Shown here piece by piece: positions 46,864-55,011 of a stretch of 64,000 nucleotides of DNA. The position numbers and the translations under genes were made by a program. Source of the stretch: Planotetraspora sp. A-T 1434 (GTDB taxonomy: Bacteria; Actinomycetota; Actinomycetes; Streptosporangiales; Streptosporangiaceae). Position 1 is the first letter of the stretch, and each line of letters starts with the position of its first letter. The DNA lies in contig NZ_JAOEGB010000003.1 of NCBI RefSeq assembly GCF_025420585.1, positions 62,001-126,000 of the forward strand, read 5' to 3'. The notes under the pieces were generated by a model. That model was given only the letters and a program-made list of their open reading frames with translations, was not told where the DNA came from and did no database searches.

Positions 46864-47547
46864 ATGACGCACGTGCTGGTCGTGGAGGACGATCCGGCGA
46901 TCGGCTCGGAGCTGACCGAGGCCCTGGCAGGCCACGGCTACGACGTGGCGCTGGCCACCACGGGCGCGGACGCCCTGGAGCTGGCCCGGCAGGCCACGCC
47001 CGACCTGGTGCTCCTCGACCTCGGCCTCCCCGACATGGACGGCGTGACGGTCTGCCGCCGGCTCCGGAGCGCCCTGCCGTACACGGTGATCGTGGTGCTG
47101 ACGGCGCGCGCGCAGGAGTTCGAGGTCGTGGTGGCGCTCGACGCAGGGGCCGACGACTACCTGACCAAGCCCTTCCGGCTGACGGAGCTTCTCGCCCGGC
47201 TGCGGGCCCACCTGCGCCGCCGGACCGCCCCGCAGGAGGAGCGCAGCGTGTCGGTGGGGCGGCTGCGGCTCGACCTTCCCGCCCGCCGGGTCTACATCGC
47301 CGGGACGGAGCTGGCTCTGCGGCCCAAGGAGTTCGACCTGCTCGCGGCGCTCGTGAGCAGGGCGGGCGAGGTCGTGACGCGCGAGCAGCTGATGGAGGAG
47401 GTCTGGGACGTGAACTGGTTCGGTCCGACCAAGACCCTGGACGTGCACGTCTTCGCGTTGCGCCGCAAACTGACCGAGCAGGGCGAGGACCCCCGCCGGA
47501 TCACCACCCTCAGAGGGCTCGGCTACCGCTACGAGACCGACCTCTGA
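46864..47547 (+). CDS. OmpR/PhoB family response regulator
   Basis: The 227-residue regulator has a receiver domain with HVLVVEDDPAIGSELTEALA, the phospho-acceptor in LVLLDLGLPDMDGVTVC and DDYLTKPFRLTELLARLRAH. The winged-helix DNA-binding domain has RPKEFDLLAALVSRAGEVVT, EVWDVNWFGPTKTLDVHVFA and RRITTLRGLGYRYE. It converges with the histidine kinase gene, leaving only 13 bases between the two stop codons, so the pair probably forms one two-component system. Start ATG 46864. Confidence 0.94.
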   Translation: MTHVLVVEDDPAIGSELTEALAGHGYDVALATTGADALELARQATPDLVLLDLGLPDMDGVTVCRRLRSALPYTVIVVLTARAQEFEVVVALDAGADDYLTKPFRLTELLARLRAHLRRRTAPQEERSVSVGRLRLDLPARRVYIAGTELALRPKEFDLLAALVSRAGEVVTREQLMEEVWDVNWFGPTKTLDVHVFALRRKLTEQGEDPRRITTLRGLGYRYETDL

Positions 47548-47560
47548 CCACCACTCCCGC

Positions 47561-48904
47561 TCACCGCGTCGGGAGCAGCAGGCTGAACACGGGAGGCGCG
47601 GGCCGGCGGAGGATGAGGCGGCCGCCCTCCGCCTCGGCCAGTGAACGCGCGAGCGCCAGGCCGATGCCGTGCCCCTTGGCGTCGCCGGAGCGGCGGGCGA
47701 AGACATCGGCCCCCTCCGGGATGCCGTCGCCCTGATCGGTCACCTCGATGGCCACCCCGTCGCCGAGGTCCGACACCTCGACGGCGATGCCACCCTTCCC
47801 GTGGATGGCCGCGTTGTCCAGCAGCACGTGGAGGATCTGCCGGACGGCCGCCGGAGACGCCTCGACCTCGGGCGGCTCCTCGGGCAGGCTCACCGTCAGG
47901 CGGCGGCCGTCCTCGGCCAGCGTCGCCCGCCGGTCGCCGGTGACCTCCTCCAGCAGAGCCCGCACGTCCAGGGGCTCGGCCCCGCTCGTACGGCTGCCGC
48001 GGCTCAGCCGTACGAGATCCTCAATGATCGTCTGCAGCCGCTCGCCGCGTGCGACAGCCGTACGGATCGCGCCTGGGAGATCCGCGTCGGGCCGGCCGAG
48101 GGCGGATTCGAGGCCGAGCAGCATGCCGGTGAGCTGCGTGCGGAGCTGGTGGGACACGTCTGCGCTGAACGCCCGCTCGCGGTCGAGCATGTCGCCGAGC
48201 CGCCGCGCGGTCGCCTCCAGGGCGAGCCCGGCCGCGTTGGCCTCCCGCACGTCCGACCGGAGGGCACGGATGGAGAAGTCCCCCGAGCCGAGCGCCTGCG
48301 CGGACATGGTGAGATGCTCCAGCGGCGCGGCGAGCCTCGCCGAGTGGCGCAGCGCGAAGCCGGCCGCCAGCCCGACCACCACCACGGCGAGCCCCGCCAT
48401 GGCCAGCCACGCGCGGTGCACCCGGTCACGCACCGCCTGGTACGGCGTGGCCACCCGGACCGAGCCGGTCAGCCTCTCGTCGGACGGGATGGGCGCCGCC
48501 ACGGCCAGGAAGCCGTTCTCCACGGCCTCGTGGACGTGCCCGTCCCGGGCGTCGGCGGCGACGTCCGACCTGGACGGCCCGCCACCGGAGATCTTCGTTC
48601 CGTCGGCGGCGTAGAAGCCCACGACGAGTCGCGAAGGCAATCCCTTGGGCAGCCACGTCGACGTCACACTGCTCCGCACGACGTCGTCGGGGACCACCGC
48701 GGCGATCCAGGTGGCGTCGCGGCCGAGCGCCGCCGCGGTCTCGTCGTGGTAGCGCCGCTGCATGGATACGGCGAGCGGGATCGCGAACAGCGCCACCGCC
48801 AGGGTGGCCACCCCCACCATCGCCACGAGCACCCGATGGCGCAGTGGCCTGCCGTACGGCTCGCCGCCGTCGTCACCCGGGGAGTTTCTCTTGTCCGATG
48901 CCAC
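47561..48904 (-). CDS. Sensor histidine kinase
   Basis: The 447-residue kinase (from GTG 48904; a TTG at 48943 is also in frame) has an N-terminal membrane helix (VLVAMVGVATLAVALFAIPL). An extracytoplasmic sensor of about 120 residues follows, then a second helix (LAMAGLAVVVVGLAAGFALR) and a HAMP-like linker. The phospho-acceptor helix has FSADVSHQLRTQLTGML. ATP-binding motifs are ILHVLLDNAAIHG (N box), VTDQGDGIPEGADVF and GHGIGLALARSLAEAEGG. It lacks the usual DHP proline (H-Q-L-R-T-Q instead of H-E-L-R-T-P). Its partner is the response regulator encoded head-on. The stimulus is unknown. Confidence 0.9.
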   Translation of the reverse strand: MASDKRNSPGDDGGEPYGRPLRHRVLVAMVGVATLAVALFAIPLAVSMQRRYHDETAAALGRDATWIAAVVPDDVVRSSVTSTWLPKGLPSRLVVGFYAADGTKISGGGPSRSDVAADARDGHVHEAVENGFLAVAAPIPSDERLTGSVRVATPYQAVRDRVHRAWLAMAGLAVVVVGLAAGFALRHSARLAAPLEHLTMSAQALGSGDFSIRALRSDVREANAAGLALEATARRLGDMLDRERAFSADVSHQLRTQLTGMLLGLESALGRPDADLPGAIRTAVARGERLQTIIEDLVRLSRGSRTSGAEPLDVRALLEEVTGDRRATLAEDGRRLTVSLPEEPPEVEASPAAVRQILHVLLDNAAIHGKGGIAVEVSDLGDGVAIEVTDQGDGIPEGADVFARRSGDAKGHGIGLALARSLAEAEGGRLILRRPAPPVFSLLLPTR

Positions 48905-49015
48905 CCTGTCAGCGTCGCAGAGTATCGATAAAAGTCCCGACAACTACAGCGAGGCCACCGGAAGGTAAAGGCAGCGCTAACCGCAAACTCAGGGCGCTCT
49001 CACCTCCTCGTTCGT

Positions 49016-50521
49016 ATGGTGAGTCGCATGTTGCGGGGGAGCTTCAGGTCGGCGCGCCCGGCCGCGCTGTCGGCGGTCCTGGCGGGGGTGGGCGTCCTGA
49101 GGCGGTCAGGTTCGCCGGCCTCCCGGCGGTGGCACGTCGCGCTGGCGGCCGTGGCGATCGGCTACACGGCGGTCCAACTGGTCGTCACGGCGCGCATCGG
49201 CCTCGGCTGGGACGAGAGCGTCTACGCCAGCCAGATCGCCCATGGCGTCCCGGCGGCCGACTTCAGCGCTCCGCGCGCCCGTGGCGTGCCGCTGCTGCTC
49301 ACGCCGGTGGCCTGGTTCACCTCCTCGGTGACCGCGATCCGGGTGTATTTGAGCGTGCTGTCCGGCGCGGGACTGTTCGTGGCCTACCTGCCGTGGTTGC
49401 GGCTGCGGAACGGTCCCGTGGTCCCGCTCGCGGCGGCGCTGTTCGCCGGGCTGTGGTTGTCGCTCTTCTACGGCAACGAGGCCATGCCGAACCTGTGGGT
49501 CGCCCTCAGCGGCGTCGCCGGGGCCGGCCTGTTCTGCCTCGGAACGCGGGAGCGCCCCGGCGGTCTCGTCCCGGCGGGTCTCGTCGCGGCCTTCGCCGTC
49601 GCGTCGCTCGTCCGGCCCACGGACGCGTCGTGGCTGTCGCTGCCCCTCGTGGTCCACGGCCTCGCCCACAGGCGGTTCCGTACGGCTCTCGCGGTGGCGG
49701 GGGGCGTCGCGATCGGCTGGGCCGAATGGAGCGCCGAGGCGTTCCTTCGCTACGGCGGCCCGATCGCGCGGCTCCACGCGGCGGGCGCGGCCAACGAGAC
49801 CGGCCTCCACCTCACGCTTGCCGCCCATCTCCGGGCGCTCGACGGCCCGCTGTTGTGCCGTTACGGCAGCCAGTGCGGCGGCTATCCCGTCGCGCACGTC
49901 GCCTGGTTCGCGGCCCTTCCGGTCCTCGCCTCGCTCGGAGTCTGGGCGGCCCGCCGATCCCGATCCGCGCCGGGCCCAGGGGTGGCGCTCGCCTCCGGCC
50001 TGTCACTCGGCGGCTCGTACGTCCTGACGGTCGGATACGCCGCGCCCCGGTTCCTTCTTCCGGCCTACGCGCTCGTGGCGCTGCCCGTGGCGGAGGGCCT
50101 GGCCCGGCTCGCCCGCCCTCGGCTCGGGAAGCCCCTGATCGCCGTGGCGCTGGCCGGATACTTCACGGTCCAGGCCGTCACGCTGACCCACTGGGCGCGT
50201 TACGAGGTGGACACCCGCGGGCGCGACAGCGCGGCCCTCTCGGGCCTCCGGGGCCTCGGCGTGCGCTCGCCGTGTCTCCTCTACGGCTTCGACGCCGTGC
50301 AGATCGGCTACCTCGCCGGCTGCTCCTCACGCGGGATCATCAGCCGGTACGGCGGCGCGGCGGTCCCCGCTTCGATCAAGGCGGCGCTGGCGCGGCACGA
50401 GTGGGTGGGCGTCATCACCAACCGCAGGCGGATCCCGGCCGCCTTCCTGACCTCCTGGACGCGGACGGCCCTGCCCCTCGGCCGCTCCGGCACCTGGTAC
50501 GCCTACCGTCCGGCTGACTGA
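49016..50521 (+). CDS. Polytopic membrane protein, GT-C glycosyltransferase-like
   Basis: The 501-residue protein has about ten hydrophobic helices. After the first one, the outer loop reads TARIGLGWDESVYASQIAHG, where the Asp-Glu pair matches the acidic motif of GT-C (GT39/GT83-like) lipid-linked sugar transferases. LLTPVAWFTSSVTAIRVYLS and SGVAGAGLFCLGTRE are membrane segments. The C-terminal 120 residues form a soluble tail ending GRSGTWYAYRPAD. It is monocistronic. Transfer of a polyprenyl-linked sugar to an envelope acceptor is likely; donor and acceptor are unknown. Confidence 0.8.
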   Translation: MVSRMLRGSFRSARPAALSAVLAGVGVLRRSGSPASRRWHVALAAVAIGYTAVQLVVTARIGLGWDESVYASQIAHGVPAADFSAPRARGVPLLLTPVAWFTSSVTAIRVYLSVLSGAGLFVAYLPWLRLRNGPVVPLAAALFAGLWLSLFYGNEAMPNLWVALSGVAGAGLFCLGTRERPGGLVPAGLVAAFAVASLVRPTDASWLSLPLVVHGLAHRRFRTALAVAGGVAIGWAEWSAEAFLRYGGPIARLHAAGAANETGLHLTLAAHLRALDGPLLCRYGSQCGGYPVAHVAWFAALPVLASLGVWAARRSRSAPGPGVALASGLSLGGSYVLTVGYAAPRFLLPAYALVALPVAEGLARLARPRLGKPLIAVALAGYFTVQAVTLTHWARYEVDTRGRDSAALSGLRGLGVRSPCLLYGFDAVQIGYLAGCSSRGIISRYGGAAVPASIKAALARHEWVGVITNRRRIPAAFLTSWTRTALPLGRSGTWYAYRPAD

Positions 50522-50600
50522 GCCCGTGCCGGGCCGGTGAGCCGGAATTCCGGGTATGACGCAGAGCTGGGGACGAGGCGGAAATCCGCCGCCCGAGTGC

Positions 50601-50627
50601 TGTCGATCCGGCGCATCGCCGTTCGAC
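50601..50627 (+). promoter_or_regulatory. ECF42-type promoter of the YCII/sigma operon
   Basis: TGTCGA (50601-50606) and CGAC (50624-50627) are 17 bases apart and lie 48 bases before the YCII start. The known ECF42 recognition pair is TGTCGA at -35 and CGA/TC at -10, so this looks like the autoregulated promoter of the operon. Confidence 0.7.
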
Positions 50628-50674
50628 TACAACGGGACGCCGGCGACGGTCGCCGGCCAGAGGGGTGGTGCACG

Positions 50675-51034
50675 ATGCGGTACATGTTCCTGCTCTACGG
50701 ATCCGACGGCCCCCGGCCGGAGTTCGGCACCGAGGAGTATCACCAGATGTTCCAGGCGTACAGCGAGGCGACGTCCGCAATGGCGGAGGCGGGCGTCCTG
50801 ATCGACTGCGCGCCTCTCCAGCCGGCTGCCGCGTCGACCACGGTCCGCGTCCGTGACGGCGAGACGCTGCTGACGGACGGCCCGGCGGCGGAGATCAAGG
50901 AACAGCTCGGCGGCTACACGCTGGTCGAGTGCGCCGACCTGGACGAGGCGCTGAAGTGGGCGGCCACCATGCCCGCCGCCCGCGACGGAGCGGTCGAGGT
51001 CCGGCCCGTGATCGACGTGGAGGTCCCGGCCTGA
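50675..51034 (+). CDS. YCII (DGPF) domain protein
   Basis: The 119-residue protein MRYMFLLYGSDGPRPEFGTE has TTVRVRDGETLLTDGPAAEI, which contains the DGP signature of the YCII/DGPF family, and KEQLGGYTLVECADLDEAL. Such proteins are the usual operon partners of ECF42 sigma factors, and their biochemical role is unknown. It is directly upstream of the sigma gene, and its stop overlaps the presumed sigma start. Confidence 0.92.
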   Translation: MRYMFLLYGSDGPRPEFGTEEYHQMFQAYSEATSAMAEAGVLIDCAPLQPAAASTTVRVRDGETLLTDGPAAEIKEQLGGYTLVECADLDEALKWAATMPAARDGAVEVRPVIDVEVPA

Positions 51035-52254
51035 ACGGCGAGCCGGGCGAGATCTTCCGGGCGCACTGGTGGCCTGCGGTCGCGACCGTCACGCGTTTGG
51101 TGGGCGATCTGGAGGTCGCCGAAGACGCCGTGCAGGACGCGTGCGCGACCGCGCTGGCGCGGTGGCGCGACGACGGGATCCCCGCCAACCCGCGGGCCTG
51201 GCTCATCGGCGTGGCCCGGCACAAGGCGCTCGACCGGCTGCGGCGCGAGAGCGGACGCCGGGAGAAGGAGGCGGCGGCGATGCGCGACCTCTCCGGGCGG
51301 GAGGCGGCCGAGGAGTGGCCCGGAATGCCGGACGACGAGCTGGGCTTGATCTTCCTGTGCTGCCATCCGGCCCTGGACCCGTCGGTGCGGGTTCCGCTGA
51401 CTCTGCGCTCGGTGTGCGGGCTGACCACGGCGCAGATCGCCGCCGCGTTCCTGGTCCCGGAGCCGACGATGGCGCAGCGGCTCGTGCGGGCCAAGCGCAA
51501 GATCCGCCAGGCGGGGATGTCGTTCCGCGTCCCGGGGCCGGAGGAACTGGGCACCCGGCTGGCCGCCGTCCTGCGGGTGGTCTACCTCGTCTTCACCGAG
51601 GGCCATCGGGCGACGTGCGGGAGCGAGCTGGTCCGGGGCGAGCTGTGCGAGTCGGCGATCCGGCTGGCTCGCGCGCTCGCCCGGCTCCTCCCGGACGAGC
51701 CCGAGGTGACGGGCCTGCTGGCTCTGCTCCTGCTGACCGACGCCCGCCGGAGGGCACGGGTCGACGCCCGAGGCGATCTCGTGCTGCTGGAGGACCAGGA
51801 CCGGAGCCTGTGGGACCGATCGATGATCGAGGAGGGGGAGGCCCTCGTCGAGCGGGCGCTGCGCGCCGGGCGGCCCGGCCCCTACCAGTTGCACGCCGCC
51901 ATCGCCGCCTGCCACTCCGGCGCCGTCTCGGCGGCGGCCACCGACTGGAGGGAGATCGCCGCACTGTACGGCGAGCTGATCCGCCACGAGCCGACCCCGG
52001 TGGTGGAGGCGAACCGGGCCGTCGCCGTCGCCATGGCCGAAGGCCCGGCGGCCGGCCTGGTCATCCTCGACGCCGTGGGGGCCCACCCGCAGCTCGCCCG
52101 ATGGCCGCAGTTGCACATCGCCCGGGCCGAGCTGCTGCGCCGCCTGGGCCGCCACGCGGACGCGGTGGACGCCTACCGTACGGCCCTGGCGCTGGAGCCT
52201 CCCCCGGCCGAGCGGGCCTTCGTCGCCCGCCGCATCGGTGAACTGAACGCGTGA
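51031..52254 (+). CDS. ECF42 family RNA polymerase sigma factor
   Basis: The roughly 407-residue sigma factor has region 2 (IFRAHWWPAVATVTRLVGDL, AEDAVQDACATALARWRDDG, NPRAWLIGVARHKALDRLRR) and region 4 (VPLTLRSVCGLTTAQIAAAF, PEPTMAQRLVRAKRKIRQAG). The long C-terminal TPR-like extension typical of ECF42 has EGEALVERALRAGRPGPYQL, AACHSGAVSAAATDWREIAA and HEPTPVVEANRAVAVAMAEG. The start is uncertain. No ATG/GTG/TTG sits at the conserved N-terminus; CTG 51031 overlaps the YCII stop (CTGA) and fits best, while GTG 50929 would add 34 poorly plausible residues. It should transcribe its own operon. Confidence 0.9.
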   Translation: MNGEPGEIFRAHWWPAVATVTRLVGDLEVAEDAVQDACATALARWRDDGIPANPRAWLIGVARHKALDRLRRESGRREKEAAAMRDLSGREAAEEWPGMPDDELGLIFLCCHPALDPSVRVPLTLRSVCGLTTAQIAAAFLVPEPTMAQRLVRAKRKIRQAGMSFRVPGPEELGTRLAAVLRVVYLVFTEGHRATCGSELVRGELCESAIRLARALARLLPDEPEVTGLLALLLLTDARRRARVDARGDLVLLEDQDRSLWDRSMIEEGEALVERALRAGRPGPYQLHAAIAACHSGAVSAAATDWREIAALYGELIRHEPTPVVEANRAVAVAMAEGPAAGLVILDAVGAHPQLARWPQLHIARAELLRRLGRHADAVDAYRTALALEPPPAERAFVARRIGELNA

Positions 52255-52257
52255 TCA
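52252..52257. other. Shared TGATCA stop site of convergent genes
   Basis: TGA (52252-52254) ends the sigma gene and the complement of TCA (52255-52257) ends the PPOX gene, so one palindromic hexamer holds both stops with no bases between. The same arrangement recurs at 53590-53595. Confidence 0.9.
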
Positions 52258-52680
52258 CGGCAGGGGTGCGTAGGACCAGCCGGACCAGTGGGTGACCTCG
52301 ATGAGGATCGCCGGCCCCTCCGGGGGGTGCTCGCGATACTGGGCGTACTTCTCCACCAGCCACTCCACCGCGCGCTCGCGCTCACCGCCGCTCTCGGCGA
52401 TCCGGGCCCACCCGTCGGCGCGGGCCCACCAGAGCCGCTCCCAGTCGTCCTCGTAGTGATCGACCATAAGACAGACCTGCGGATTCTCCGAGATGTCGCG
52501 GAGCCGGCGCAGATCCGTGGTCTCCTTCGGCTTGTGGTCCACGGCCGTCACCACGGTGTCACCGCCGACGGCGAACGTCACGGGCACCAGCCGGGGCACG
52601 CCCTGCGCGTTCACCGTCGCGAGCCGCGCCACGCGGGCGGCCGCGAAACGGTCGCGTGCTCGGCCGGCGGGCATGCGCAT
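52255..52680 (-). CDS. PPOX class F420-dependent oxidoreductase-like protein (TIGR03668 type)
   Basis: The 141-residue split-barrel protein has RFAAARVARLATVNAQGVPR, LVPVTFAVGGDTVVTAVDHK, KPKETTDLRRLRDISENPQV and LMVDHYEDDWERLWWARADG. These match the small actinobacterial family annotated as PPOX-class F420-dependent. It probably binds F420 or flavin; the substrate is unknown. Its stop is back to back with the sigma factor stop in the hexamer TGATCA. Confidence 0.88.
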   Translation of the reverse strand: MRMPAGRARDRFAAARVARLATVNAQGVPRLVPVTFAVGGDTVVTAVDHKPKETTDLRRLRDISENPQVCLMVDHYEDDWERLWWARADGWARIAESGGERERAVEWLVEKYAQYREHPPEGPAILIEVTHWSGWSYAPLP

Positions 52681-52786
52681 GGTGCCAGGCTACGGCGAGC
52701 CGTACGGACGCCGGCTCGTGGCCGTGCCCGGGGAAACGCCGCGCGGGGTGGCTCCGTGGCCCGGCATGCCGTAAACAATGGAGGGC

Positions 52787-53155
52787 ATGAGCGACTGGCG
52801 GAGCACCCGCGATCAGCTGCGTGAGTTCGCCCTCGGCCTGCCCGGGGCCCACGAGGACTTCCCCTGGGGCGAGACCGTGGTCAAAGTCAACAAGAAGGTC
52901 TTCGTGTTCCTCGGCCTCGACGAGCCGAAGGACAACTGGTCTCCCAACTTCACGGTGAAGCTCCGCGACTCCCACGGCCACGCGCTGAGCGTGCCCGGCG
53001 CGGCTCCCAGCGGGTACGGCCTGGGCAAGTCGGGCTGGGTGACGGTCCTGTTCTCCGACGACCTGCCGGAGATCGACGTCCTGCGCGACTGGGTGGAGGA
53101 GAGCTACCGGATCGTCGCCCCCAAGCGTCTCGTGGCCGAGCTGGACGGCTCTTGA
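52787..53155 (+). CDS. MmcQ/YjbR family protein
   Basis: The 122-residue protein has LREFALGLPGAHEDFPWGET, VFVFLGLDEPKDNWSPNFTV, AAPSGYGLGKSGWVTVLFSD and VLRDWVEESYRIVAPKRLVA, the CyaY-like fold of the MmcQ/YjbR family with its conserved W-G and S-Y-R positions. Family members are often described as DNA-binding but the function is poorly defined. I chose ATG 52787, which has GGAGGGC just upstream; ATG 52778 would add three residues. It lies just upstream of the zinc-finger gene. Confidence 0.9.
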   Translation: MSDWRSTRDQLREFALGLPGAHEDFPWGETVVKVNKKVFVFLGLDEPKDNWSPNFTVKLRDSHGHALSVPGAAPSGYGLGKSGWVTVLFSDDLPEIDVLRDWVEESYRIVAPKRLVAELDGS

Positions 53156-53167
53156 TGATCTTCGAGT

Positions 53168-53184
53168 GACAACCTAAGGTTGTC
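53168..53184. promoter_or_regulatory. Perfect palindrome GACAACCTAAGGTTGTC
   Basis: Seven-base arms GACAACC and GGTTGTC flank TAA, ending three bases before the ATG of the ClpX-type zinc-finger gene. It also lies 12 bases after the stop of the upstream gene, so it is positioned as an operator that would block the start region of the downstream gene. Confidence 0.7.
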
Positions 53185-53187
53185 GGC

Positions 53188-53592
53188 ATGGACCAAGCAG
53201 ACTTACTGGAGCGGGCTCGCCGCCGATCCTCCGACCCCACGGACCCGCTGGAGATCCTGACCGCCGCCATCGCGCTGAGCGCGGAGCTGAGCAGCGAGGC
53301 CGACACCCTCCTCGACCAAGCGGTGCGGGACGCCCGCGAGGCCGGCGCCTCCTGGAACGTCATCGGAGAGCGGTTCGGGTTCTCCAAGCAGGCGGCCCGC
53401 AAGCGGTTCACTCCGCCGTTCGCGGGCCGCCACCTGGCCAACCGCCGCAAGAAGCGCGACGCCTCCTGCTCCTTCTGCCGGACGCCGCCCAGCCCCCGGG
53501 TGCGGATGGTCCACGGCGAGGGCGGGCGCATCTGCGACAAGTGCGTGGCGCTGGCGGGCGAGATCGTCGCCGACCTCGCCAAGCGCCGCTGA
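53188..53592 (+). CDS. HTH and ClpX-type C4 zinc-finger protein
   Basis: The 134-residue protein has an N-terminal helical half with AREAGASWNVIGERFGFSKQ and AARKRFTPPF, a plausible helix-turn-helix. The C-terminal half has CSFCRTPPSPRVRMVHGEGG followed by RICDKCVALAGEIVADL, the C4 zinc finger of ClpX. No AAA+ domain is present. Such small proteins are common in actinobacteria and may bind DNA or act as Clp adaptors. The palindrome just before its start suggests self-regulation. Its stop is shared with kynureninase in TGATCA. Confidence 0.85.
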   Translation: MDQADLLERARRRSSDPTDPLEILTAAIALSAELSSEADTLLDQAVRDAREAGASWNVIGERFGFSKQAARKRFTPPFAGRHLANRRKKRDASCSFCRTPPSPRVRMVHGEGGRICDKCVALAGEIVADLAKRR

Positions 53593-53595
53593 TCA
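53590..53595. other. Second shared TGATCA stop site of convergent genes
   Basis: TGA (53590-53592) ends the zinc-finger gene and the complement of TCA (53593-53595) ends kynU. Confidence 0.9.
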
Positions 53596-54828
53596 CGTCA
53601 CGGTCAGCCGCCGCCGGTACTGCTCGTCTCGCCAGAGCTCCTTGCCGAGCACCTCGGCGAGGGTCGTCGCGGCGTCGTGCACGTCGACGTAGCGCAGGTA
53701 GAGCGGGGCGAAGCCGAACCGCATGAGGCCGGGCTCGCGGTAGTCGCCCACGACGCCCCGGTCGATGAGCGCCCGGATGATCGGGTAGCCGTCGGCGTGG
53801 CGGTAGCTGACCTGGCTGCCGCGCCGCTCGGGGTCGCGCGGGCTGACGAGAGCCAGATCCGGGTGAAGCTGGTCGATGAGCTCTAAGAACAGCGAGGTCA
53901 GTGCCACGCTCTTGGCCCTGACCTCGCGCATGTCGACCTGCTCCCAGATGTCGAGCGAGGCGTTCAGCGCGCTGTAGGCCAGCACGGGCGGGCTCCCGGT
54001 GGCGAACCGCCGCACACCGTCGGCGGGCCGGTAGTGCGGCTCGAAGCCGAACGGCGCGGCGTGCCCGTGCCATCCGGAGATGGCGTTGCGGGCGGCCTCC
54101 TGATGACGGGGGGCCACGTAGATGTAGGCGGGGGCGCCCGGCCCTCCGTTGAGGTACTTGTAGGTGCAGCCGACCGCGAAGTCCGCCTCGCCGACCCGCA
54201 CGGGGACGGCCCCGGCGCTGTGGCACAGGTCCCAGATCATGAGCGCGCCCGCGGCGTGGACCTGGGCGGTCACGGCGTCGAGGTCGCGCATCGCGCCCGT
54301 GCGGTAGTCCACATGGGAGAGCAGGACGACGGCGACGTCGTCTCCGAGCGCCTCGTCAAGAGAGTCGCCGGAGCCGATGTCCCTGATCCCGTACGACCCG
54401 AGCGCGCGGGCGGCGCCCTCGACCACGTAGCGGTCGGTCGGGAAGTTGTCCAGGTCGGAGACGATCACCCGGCGGTCCGGGCGCAGCGGCAGGGCGGCGG
54501 CCACGGCCTTGAAGATGTTCACCGAGGTGGACTCCCCGGCGAGCACCTCCCCGGGACCCGCGCCGATCAGGGGCGCGATCCGGTCGCCAGTGCTCTCCGG
54601 CAGGTCCCACCAGCCCGCGGTGTTCCAGCTCTCGCCCAGGTGCAGGCCCCACTCGGTCTCGACGGTGTGCGCGACCCGCTCCGCCGTCCGCCGGGGCAGC
54701 GCCCCCAGCGAGTTGCCCAGAAGGTAGACGACCCCGGGAGGAAGCGAGAACTCGTCGCGCAACTCCCGCAGAGGGTCCCGGACGTCGAGGTCATGGCAGT
54801 CGGCACGGGTGATGGCCACGTGGGTCAC
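53593..54828 (-). CDS. kynU: Kynureninase
   Basis: The 411-residue PLP enzyme has GVVYLLGNSLGALPRRTAER, ESWNTAGWWDLPESTGDRIA, GESTSVNIFKAVAAALPLRP, VVLLSHVDYRTGAMRDLDAV, IWDLCHSAGAVPVRVGEADF and the cofactor Lys224 in AVGCTYKYLNGGPGAPAYIY. All kynureninase motifs are present at the expected length. It hydrolyses kynurenine (or 3-hydroxykynurenine) to anthranilate and alanine. No other kynurenine-pathway gene is next to it. The stop is back to back with the zinc-finger gene stop. Confidence 0.95.
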   Translation of the reverse strand: MTHVAITRADCHDLDVRDPLRELRDEFSLPPGVVYLLGNSLGALPRRTAERVAHTVETEWGLHLGESWNTAGWWDLPESTGDRIAPLIGAGPGEVLAGESTSVNIFKAVAAALPLRPDRRVIVSDLDNFPTDRYVVEGAARALGSYGIRDIGSGDSLDEALGDDVAVVLLSHVDYRTGAMRDLDAVTAQVHAAGALMIWDLCHSAGAVPVRVGEADFAVGCTYKYLNGGPGAPAYIYVAPRHQEAARNAISGWHGHAAPFGFEPHYRPADGVRRFATGSPPVLAYSALNASLDIWEQVDMREVRAKSVALTSLFLELIDQLHPDLALVSPRDPERRGSQVSYRHADGYPIIRALIDRGVVGDYREPGLMRFGFAPLYLRYVDVHDAATTLAEVLGKELWRDEQYRRRLTVT

Positions 54829-55011
54829 TCCTTCAGGTTTGTCCGCATTATCCCCTTAACTACTGACATATAGGCCATCGCACCACTGATCTCATGAGGC
54901 AGCCCCGCACTTGCCTGATCGCCAGGTTCCTGTCACCTCCCGTCTGGCTGGCAGAATCCAGCCCGAACGCTCCGCGGGCGAAGAGCGCCAAGAGACGCGA
55001 AGGGCACAATC

